Below are positions 1-4,243 of a stretch of DNA of 5,282 nt, piece after piece (the first letter of the stretch is position 1; every line of letters begins with the position of its first letter). This DNA is from Bdellovibrionales bacterium (GTDB lineage Bacteria; Bdellovibrionota; Bdellovibrionia; Bdellovibrionales; JAMPXM01): NCBI GenBank assembly GCA_005792225.1, contig SXSP01000203.1:1-5282 (forward strand), given 5' to 3'. A program made the translations under genes and the position numbers. The notes under the pieces were generated by a model. That model ran no database searches. It was given only the letters and a program-made list of their open reading frames with translations, and was not told where the DNA came from.

Positions 1-383
1 CACGGCATCACGGCGAGCACGATGCCGAGGGGATCGTAAGCAACGAAACTATCGGCCGCGTCCGTCTCGATCTTCTGATTCGCTAAAAAAGTTTGCGCGT
101 TCTCAGCATAATAATCGCAGCACGAGGCGCATTTTTCGATCTCGGCGACTCCATCGCGGAGAACCTTGCCCATCTCATCCGCCATGAGTTCGGCGAGCTC
201 GGCCTTACGTTCACGAAGCTTTGCCGACGCGCGCTTCATCAAAGCCGACCTTTCGGCATACGAAGCCTTGCGCCAAGCTTTAAAGGCCGTGTCGGCTTTT
301 ACCAGAATCTCGTCCACCTGGCTTTCCGAGTGGTTTTCGTAGAACTTGATCTTGGTACCCGTACTTGGATTGATGCTTTCCAC
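1..383 (-). CDS. Aldehyde dehydrogenase, succinate-semialdehyde dehydrogenase type (N-terminal part, cut by window edge)
   Basis: Aldehyde dehydrogenases of this family oxidise an aldehyde to its acid with NAD(P)+ in the cytoplasm. The SSADH branch feeds succinate into the TCA cycle. The visible 127 residues open with MESINPSTGTKI, the usual start of GabD/Sad-like enzymes. They carry ADEMGK (residues 68-73), the helix EIEKCASCCDYYAENA (81-96), and end in PLGIVLAVMP (118-127), which normally continues as WNFP of the NAD(P)-binding core. The catalytic Cys and Glu lie outside the window, so activity and exact substrate cannot be judged; about 330 residues are missing. The start is GTG at 383-381: a TGA stands in frame two codons upstream, so no earlier start exists. 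GGCGGTGA at 393-386 is a good ribosome-binding site six bases ahead of it when counted from GGCGG. The gene is transcribed divergently from the chemoreceptor. Family assignment is firm; SSADH rather than another aldehyde dehydrogenase is inference. Confidence 0.9.
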   Translation of the reverse strand, partial: MESINPSTGTKIKFYENHSESQVDEILVKADTAFKAWRKASYAERSALMKRASAKLRERKAELAELMADEMGKVLRDGVAEIEKCASCCDYYAENAQTFLANQKIETDAADSFVAYDPLGIVLAVMP

Positions 384-385
384 GG

Positions 386-393
386 TTCACCGC
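386..393 (-). promoter_or_regulatory. Ribosome-binding site of the aldehyde dehydrogenase gene
   Basis: Read on the minus strand this is GGCGGTGA, one mismatch from GGAGGTGA. The GGCGG part ends six bases before the GTG at 383. Together with the in-frame TGA at 389-387 it fixes this non-ATG start. Confidence 0.65.
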
Positions 394-465
394 CCTTCCG
401 GTACATGGCTTCCGAATCCCAGAAAAGCCTAAAACAAGCAACTTTAGCCTGTCACTTCGGGACAC

Positions 466-477
466 GAACGGTCGTTC
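466..477. repeat. Short palindromic site GAACG-GT-CGTTC, possible operator
   Basis: The sequence GAACGGTCGTTC has perfect 5-bp arms around a GT centre. It lies about 83 bp upstream of the aldehyde dehydrogenase start and about 180 bp upstream of the receptor start. A GTGACA on the minus strand (455-450), 5/6 to the -35 consensus, lies about 10 bp downstream on that strand, but no good -10 follows it. Dyads of this size in divergent spacers are often repressor sites (for example TetR-type); no regulator gene is visible here. As RNA only a four-pair stem could form, so it is a poor terminator despite the T run at 478-484. Function is inference. Confidence 0.3.
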
Positions 478-524
478 TTTTTTTGTGAACGTTAAGATCG
501 TGATCAGATTTGGGGTTTTCACTC

Positions 525-548
525 CTTGAGAGGGTTCAGCGGCTCAAG
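525..548. repeat. Inverted repeat CTTGAG ... CTCAAG in the divergent spacer
   Basis: CTTGAG (525-530) and CTCAAG (543-548) are exact reverse complements separated by 12 bp. The pair sits directly next to a second, stronger dyad at 552-566, about 110 bp upstream of the receptor start. It could be half of a regulatory site or part of a folded 5' leader. A six-base match alone could also arise by chance. Confidence 0.25.
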
Positions 549-551
549 AAA

Positions 552-566
552 CGGTTGAATCAACCG
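552..566. repeat. Perfect 15-bp palindrome upstream of the chemoreceptor gene
   Basis: CGGTTGAATCAACCG has 7-bp arms around a single central A. It lies 90 bp upstream of the GTG start of the receptor. As DNA it looks like a dimeric regulator site. As RNA it would make a six-pair hairpin with an AAT loop, but only a short T stretch (572-575) follows, so it is a weak terminator candidate. The bases around it (TCAAGAAA at 544-551 and ACCGAACA at 563-570, 11 bp apart) bear a loose likeness to a sigma-28 flagellar promoter, 4/8 and 5/8 to the E. coli consensus. I do not call that promoter. Confidence 0.4.
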
Positions 567-643
567 AACAATTTTAAACGGCCGGGAAGAGCGGAACGTC
601 TGAAGGTCCAGCCGGGATCAATTTGAGATTTTCCGCGGTCTCT

Positions 644-650
644 GGGGAGG
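644..650 (+). promoter_or_regulatory. Strong ribosome-binding site deciding the chemoreceptor start
   Basis: GGGGAGG ends five bases before the GTG at 656 and is the best Shine-Dalgarno match in the window. It argues for GTG 656 over the longer reading from TTG 623, inside which this site would be coding. The ATG at 651 meets TGA two codons later and cannot be used. Confidence 0.8.
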
Positions 651-655
651 ATGCA

Positions 656-2362
656 GTGAAAAACTGGAGCCTAAACGCGAAGATTCTTTTGATCGTCGGA
701 ATTTTCTCGATCGCGAGTATCACAATCTCCGTCATCGGAGTCCGTGGACTCACCACCCTCGACTCGACCCTCGGCCTCATCGTGAACGAAAAGGCCAAGC
801 GTCTTGAGCGAGCCATGGACATCAAAGCGATGTTCCTCCTTCAAGCCATAAACGAAAAATCCTACATTCTCGCCTCGACCAAAGAAGAGCGCGATGAAAC
901 CAAATCTCGCCTTGAGTCTCGGCACGAGGAACTCAACAAAAAGTGGCTCGAGGCCCATATGGCATCGGGCAAAAAAGGCAAGGAAGACTACGAAAAGTTC
1001 AAGGTCATCTACGAGAGCTGGTGGAGAGTCTCGGCCGAGACGATGAAACTCGCTTCTCTCGGCTCCGTAAAAGAAGCTATCGAGTTGAGTGCATCTCGCG
1101 GTCGCGAACTTCGCCTCGAAGCTGAAAAGGTGCTCGACGGCGCGGTCGACCGAAACCGCAAACTCATGGTCGAAGCCAAGGCGCAGGGCGATGCGGACTC
1201 GCATCGCGCAAGCCTCCTCCTCATCTGGATCAGCGTCGGCGCGATCGCGACGGGTTTTATCGCCTCTCTCTTCATCATGAGGGCCGTGGGTCGCAGCATT
1301 AACCACGTGATTTCAAATCTCTCCTCAAACTCTGATCAAGTGACAAGTGCCGCACAACAAATTGCCTCGGCCTCCGAAGAACTCTCGCAAGCGACGACCG
1401 AACAAGCCGCCGCTCTCGAGGAGACCGCAGCCTCCATCGAGGAGATGAACTCGATGGTGCAAAAGAACGCCGAGAACGCTCGTCGCGCTTTCGGAGCCGC
1501 CGAGAGCAGCCGCGACAGCGCCGCGAAGGGGAAGGTCGTCGTCGACGACATGATGAAGGCGATCGACGATATCAACGTCAGCAATTCTTCCATCATGGAG
1601 TCGATCAACGAGAGTAACCGTAAGATTTCTGAAATCGTCCAGGTGATTTCGGAAATCGGAAACAAAACGAAGGTCATCAACGACATCGTCTTCCAAACGA
1701 AACTCCTCTCGTTCAACGCATCCGTTGAAGCCGCCCGCGCGGGTGAGCACGGAAAAGGTTTCGCCGTTGTCGCCGAGGAAGTCGGAAATCTCGCTCAAAT
1801 GAGCGGGAACGCCGCCAAAGAAATTTCCTCAATGTTGGATGGAAGCATCCAGAAAGTTCAAACGATCGTCGACGACACGAAACGTAAAGTCGAACTTCTT
1901 ATCCAGGACGGAAAGAGCAAAGTCGACGCCGGAACGCGCATCGCCCGCGAGTGCGGCTCCGTTCTCGACGAGATCGTCGAAAATGTGACCGGCGTCACCC
2001 GCATGGCGAACGAGATTTCGACGGCCAGCCAGGAGCAAGCGCAAGGTGTCCAAGAAATCACGAAGGCAATGAGCCAACTGGATCACACGACGCAAACGAA
2101 CGCCGCAACTTCGGAAGAAGCCGCGAGCGCCGCAGAACAACTTTCGGCGCAGGCCGAGTCGCTGCGCTCACTCGTGGGCGTGCTCGTGCAAACGATCCGG
2201 GGGACGCAAAGTTCGAAGCAAGAACCCGCTCCCGTGAAGAAAGCAGCTCAGGTCATTCCGATCCGGGAATCGAAGCCAACTCAAGTTTACCAATTGAAAA
2301 AGCCCCAAGCACTTGAGAGCTCGATTCCCTCCGACGATGATCCGCGCTTTAAAGAGGTTTGA
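656..2362 (+). CDS. Methyl-accepting chemotaxis protein, four-helix-bundle sensor, no HAMP domain
   Basis: This is a transmembrane chemoreceptor of 568 residues that would control a CheA kinase through CheW. Transmembrane helix 1 spans about 10-29. A helical periplasmic sensor (about 30-185) resembles the 4HB_MCP domain, and transmembrane helix 2 is about 186-208. The HAMP domain normally found next is absent: the coiled-coil signalling domain starts directly (about 215-515). The hairpin tip (341-381) includes FQTKLLSFN and [16 protein letters not shown]. Two glutamate pairs fit the classical methylation consensus: E255/E256 in [10 protein letters not shown] and E487/E488 in [11 protein letters not shown] 50-residue, Pro/Lys-rich tail ends in DDDPRFKEV. 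The start is set by GGGGAGG five bases upstream; a TTG at 623 would add 11 residues but lacks such a site. The ligand is unknown. It forms a tight pair with cheR downstream. Family assignment is very secure. Confidence 0.96.
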   Translation: MKNWSLNAKILLIVGIFSIASITISVIGVRGLTTLDSTLGLIVNEKAKRLERAMDIKAMFLLQAINEKSYILASTKEERDETKSRLESRHEELNKKWLEAHMASGKKGKEDYEKFKVIYESWWRVSAETMKLASLGSVKEAIELSASRGRELRLEAEKVLDGAVDRNRKLMVEAKAQGDADSHRASLLLIWISVGAIATGFIASLFIMRAVGRSINHVISNLSSNSDQVTSAAQQIASASEELSQATTEQAAALEETAASIEEMNSMVQKNAENARRAFGAAESSRDSAAKGKVVVDDMMKAIDDINVSNSSIMESINESNRKISEIVQVISEIGNKTKVINDIVFQTKLLSFNASVEAARAGEHGKGFAVVAEEVGNLAQMSGNAAKEISSMLDGSIQKVQTIVDDTKRKVELLIQDGKSKVDAGTRIARECGSVLDEIVENVTGVTRMANEISTASQEQAQGVQEITKAMSQLDHTTQTNAATSEEAASAAEQLSAQAESLRSLVGVLVQTIRGTQSSKQEPAPVKKAAQVIPIRESKPTQVYQLKKPQALESSIPSDDDPRFKEV

Positions 2363-2367
2363 GGTGG
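2361..2367 (+). promoter_or_regulatory. cheR ribosome-binding site overlapping the receptor stop codon
   Basis: GAGGTGG begins within the TGA stop of the receptor (2360-2362); its GAGG ends six bases before the ATG at 2371. Ribosomes ending the receptor would therefore sit on the cheR initiation site, which suggests translational coupling. It also favours ATG 2371 over the TTG at 2359, which overlaps the receptor stop codon. Confidence 0.7.
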
Positions 2368-2370
2368 TCC

Positions 2371-3225
2371 ATGGGCGCGGCCCCTCTCTTCACTCCCATT
2401 CCCCTCGCGCGCGCTGAGTTCGACTTCTTTCGCGCGCGCGTCCAAGAGCGCGCGGGCATCTCGCTCTCCGAAGCGAAAATCGAACTCGTTCAAGCTCGGC
2501 TGCGCCCGCGGCTCGTCGAACTAGGACTGACCGGTTACTCCGGTTACGTCTCGTACTTACAGACCCTCCCACCCGAGCACGAAGAGTGGCAAACCTTCGT
2601 GAATTCTTTGACGACAAACAAAACAGATTGGTTCCGCGAGCCTCAACATTTTGACCTTCTCGTGAACGATTTTCTTCCACGGTGGTTCAAGCTCGGAAAG
2701 AAGAAGCTGAAAGTCTGGTGTGCGGCTTCGTCCACGGGCGAAGAGCCCTACACGCTGGCGCTCGTTCTCGACAAGGCACTTCGCGAATCCGGAGCCGACT
2801 TCGAGATTCTTGCCACCGATATCGACACCGAGGTTCTCTCGCACGCCCGCCGGGGGGTTTACCCGCGCGATCGGTTGTTCCAGATTCCCCCATCCTTTCA
2901 ATCCGGTTTTGATTTTGGCACCGGAGAAATTAGCGATTGGATGCGGGTAAAAAAGCGGATCAAAGACAAGATTCGTTTTGAACGCTTTAACCTCATCTCG
3001 TCCGCTTATCCTTGGAAGTCCGAGTTCGACTTCATCTTCTGCCGAAACGTCATGATCTACTTTAACGAAGAAACCACGCGACTCGTGGTCACCCACGCTT
3101 TTCAAGCGGCGGCGGAACACTCCGCACTGATCATCGCCCATTCCGAGTCTCTTCAAAATATCAAGAGCCCCTGGGCCTACCTTCAGCCTTCGATCTACGT
3201 CAAAGGCACGAAGATATCGTACTGA
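2371..3225 (+). CDS. cheR: Chemotaxis protein methyltransferase CheR
   Basis: CheR transfers methyl groups from S-adenosylmethionine to receptor glutamates in the cytoplasm, the adaptation step of chemotaxis. The 284-residue product is of normal length. The N-terminal helical domain (about 12-85) is followed by LTTNKTDWFREPQHF (80-94), the conserved domain junction, with W in place of the more common F. The SAM-binding fold shows VWCAASSTGEEPYTLA (115-130) and ILATDIDTEVLSHA (146-159). FDFIFCRNVMIYF (219-231) is the family signature. The beta-subdomain that in E. coli CheR binds the receptor tail pentapeptide seems present (about 168-207, with GTGEISDWMRVKKRI). The gene lies 8 bp after the receptor and is probably cotranscribed and translationally coupled with it. 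No cheB, cheD or other che gene is in the window, so whether it serves only this receptor is open. Start ATG 2371 is chosen on the ribosome-binding site. Confidence 0.96.
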   Translation: MGAAPLFTPIPLARAEFDFFRARVQERAGISLSEAKIELVQARLRPRLVELGLTGYSGYVSYLQTLPPEHEEWQTFVNSLTTNKTDWFREPQHFDLLVNDFLPRWFKLGKKKLKVWCAASSTGEEPYTLALVLDKALRESGADFEILATDIDTEVLSHARRGVYPRDRLFQIPPSFQSGFDFGTGEISDWMRVKKRIKDKIRFERFNLISSAYPWKSEFDFIFCRNVMIYFNEETTRLVVTHAFQAAAEHSALIIAHSESLQNIKSPWAYLQPSIYVKGTKISY

Positions 3226-3250
3226 AGTTGTTTACAAAGACCTGCTTATG

Positions 3251-3291
3251 CTGGACGGCGGTCATCCGTTATGCCTCCAGACGAGCGTCCA
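3251..3291. repeat. Overlapping inverted repeats after cheR that could form alternative hairpins
   Basis: CTGGACG at 3251-3257 can pair in two ways. CTGGA (3251-3255) matches TCCAG (3276-3280), and TGGACG (3252-3257) matches CGTCCA (3286-3291). A small CGG-TCAT-CCG hairpin (3259-3268) fits inside both. No T run follows, so it is not a standard terminator. It could be the 3' end of the receptor-cheR transcript or a 5' leader of the transpeptidase gene. The stems are short and chance is possible. Confidence 0.25.
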
Positions 3292-3323
3292 TATCTTGAA
3301 CCCCCCTCTAGAACAGCCGCCTT

Positions 3324-3336
3324 GGCTACGATAGCC
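3324..3336. repeat. 13-bp perfect dyad GGCTA-CGA-TAGCC upstream of the transpeptidase gene
   Basis: Five-base arms flank a CGA centre, ending 34 bp before the ATG at 3371. The central TACGAT (3327-3332) is 4/6 to a -10 hexamer and well placed for a short leader. However, TTGAAC at 3296-3301, the nearest -35-like hexamer, is 25 bp away, too far. If a promoter is here, the dyad would overlap it and could be an operator. No T run follows, so it is not a terminator. Confidence 0.3.
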
Positions 3337-3370
3337 TGAAAGCTCACACAGTCAGCACCATAGAGGGTAT

Positions 3371-4177
3371 ATGACCATCGGGGGGATTCCTCGCTCGATT
3401 CTCACGCGCGCAGCCTTGATTATGTGCGCAACGCTCGCCACGTCTTGCGCTCCCGCCCCTGAAGGCCAACCTTTCGCAGACGATTCAGGACCTGCGGTGG
3501 ATATCGGTCTCCCCGATGAGACGAGCCCTGAAGGATTCGACCAAGATACCGAGGAAAATATCTTGCGGGCCGAGCGTGAAATCGCCGAATCATTCGCCGA
3601 CGCTGATTCGGAAATCAATGAAGACGAAGCCGCGCAAATTATGGCGGATTCCTACAGTCATCTCGACCCGAAGCGCTTGATCCGTCCTGGCCTGCTCAAG
3701 ACAGCCGTCGCCTATTTCGACAGAAACAAATCTAAATTCTCCAATCGGAGCTACATCACCCTTGTGGACTTCCAAAAAAAGTCGAGCTCGGCTCGATTCT
3801 TCGTCGTCAACATGAAGTCCGGCTCGGTCGCTTCGTACTTCGTCGCGCACGGAAAGGGCTCTGACCCAAACAACGACGCGTTTCCCGAGAAGTTCTCAAA
3901 CAAAGAAGGTTCCGGGGCGAGTTCGCTCGGTCCCGTACGTGTTGCGGAAACTTACAGCGGAAAATATGGCCGCTCGGTCCGCATCGACGGACTCTCGTCA
4001 TCGAATTCCAATATGCGCCGGCGCGCGGTCGTGATTCATGGTTCGAACTACGTGAAGAACGCGAACGTCAAACAAGGTCGCAGTGAAGGATGCTTCGCCA
4101 TTCCCATGAATCAAAAAGATTCGATCATCTCGCTCATCAAGGGCGGCTCGTTCCTCTACGCCGATCAAGTGCGCTAA
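3371..4177 (+). CDS. Lipoprotein with murein L,D-transpeptidase catalytic domain (YkuD_2 type)
   Basis: L,D-transpeptidases use a catalytic Cys to make 3-3 peptide cross-links in peptidoglycan, attach proteins to it, or exchange terminal D-amino acids. The 268-residue product opens with a basic and hydrophobic signal ending LATSC, giving a probable lipid-bearing Cys26 followed by Ala. In Gram-negatives that pattern favours the outer membrane. Residues 27-90 are a strongly acidic linker. The catalytic domain (about 105-265) shows FSNKEGSGASSLGPVRVAET (175-194), typical of the family, then IHGSNYV with His223 and GRSEGCFAIP with Cys241, the expected catalytic residues. Glu239 stands where many relatives have Trp or another residue. 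The start is ATG 3371 with AGAGGG three bases upstream, a tight spacing; ATG 3422 would remove most of the signal peptide. It appears to be a single-gene unit. The family is clear; the precise reaction (cross-linking, editing or exchange) is not readable from sequence. Confidence 0.9.
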   Translation: MTIGGIPRSILTRAALIMCATLATSCAPAPEGQPFADDSGPAVDIGLPDETSPEGFDQDTEENILRAEREIAESFADADSEINEDEAAQIMADSYSHLDPKRLIRPGLLKTAVAYFDRNKSKFSNRSYITLVDFQKKSSSARFFVVNMKSGSVASYFVAHGKGSDPNNDAFPEKFSNKEGSGASSLGPVRVAETYSGKYGRSVRIDGLSSSNSNMRRRAVVIHGSNYVKNANVKQGRSEGCFAIPMNQKDSIISLIKGGSFLYADQVR

Positions 4178-4187
4178 GGCTCATGCG

Positions 4188-4210
4188 CCTACGTGTAGGT
4201 AAAAACACGT
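4188..4210. repeat. Nested inverted repeats between the transpeptidase and MFS genes
   Basis: CCTACGTGTAGG (4188-4199) is a dyad with 5-bp arms. Part of it, ACGTGT (4191-4196), also pairs with ACACGT (4205-4210) across an 8-base loop, so the two folds exclude each other. A weaker AGGC/GCCT pair (4177-4180 with 4187-4190) touches the first. None is followed by a T run on either strand. They may be a regulator site for the MFS gene, which starts 34 bp on, or a processed mRNA end. Function is not established. Confidence 0.3.
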
Positions 4211-4230
4211 GATCATAGTTCCCGTTTCGC

Positions 4231-4236
4231 TAAAAT
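4231..4236 (+). promoter_or_regulatory. Possible -10 element of the MFS gene (leaderless start)
   Basis: TAAAAT matches the -10 consensus at 5 of 6 bases and ends 7 bases before the ATG at 4244, so transcription would begin on or next to the start codon. The lack of any ribosome-binding site before that ATG fits a leaderless mRNA. No convincing -35 hexamer lies 16-18 bp upstream, which keeps confidence low. Confidence 0.35.
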
Positions 4237-4243
4237 CGCCGGC

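Noticed and set aside
466..484. Hairpin plus T run as a Rho-independent terminator
   Set aside because: Only four base pairs with a four-base loop can form, and no plus-strand gene precedes it in the window.
93..488. 131-codon plus-strand frame over the left gene
   Set aside because: It lies antisense to the aldehyde dehydrogenase, whose family motifs are clear, and its own translation has no recognisable domain or ribosome-binding site.
280..522. 80-codon minus-strand frame in the divergent spacer and gene start
   Set aside because: It overlaps the 5' end of the aldehyde dehydrogenase in another frame and its translation is low-complexity and basic with no family likeness.
544..570. Sigma-28 flagellar promoter for the receptor
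   Set aside because: TCAAGAAA and ACCGAACA at 11-bp spacing match the E. coli consensus at only 4/8 and 5/8 positions, and the second half is largely formed by the palindrome, so the match is not convincing.
569..655. Cyclic-di-GMP or other riboswitch in the receptor leader
   Set aside because: I looked for the conserved GEMM-type core and did not find it; no other riboswitch consensus is recognisable.
671..1306. 211-codon minus-strand frame inside the receptor
   Set aside because: Such long shadows are common opposite GC-biased genes. The plus-strand receptor is unambiguous and the antisense product has no domain.
2557..3156. 199-codon minus-strand frame inside cheR
   Set aside because: It is antisense to conserved CheR motifs and shows no protein family features.
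3248..3334. 28-codon small frame (ATG to TAG) in the spacer after cheR
   Set aside because: It lacks a good ribosome-binding site and any coding signature; such a length is expected by chance.
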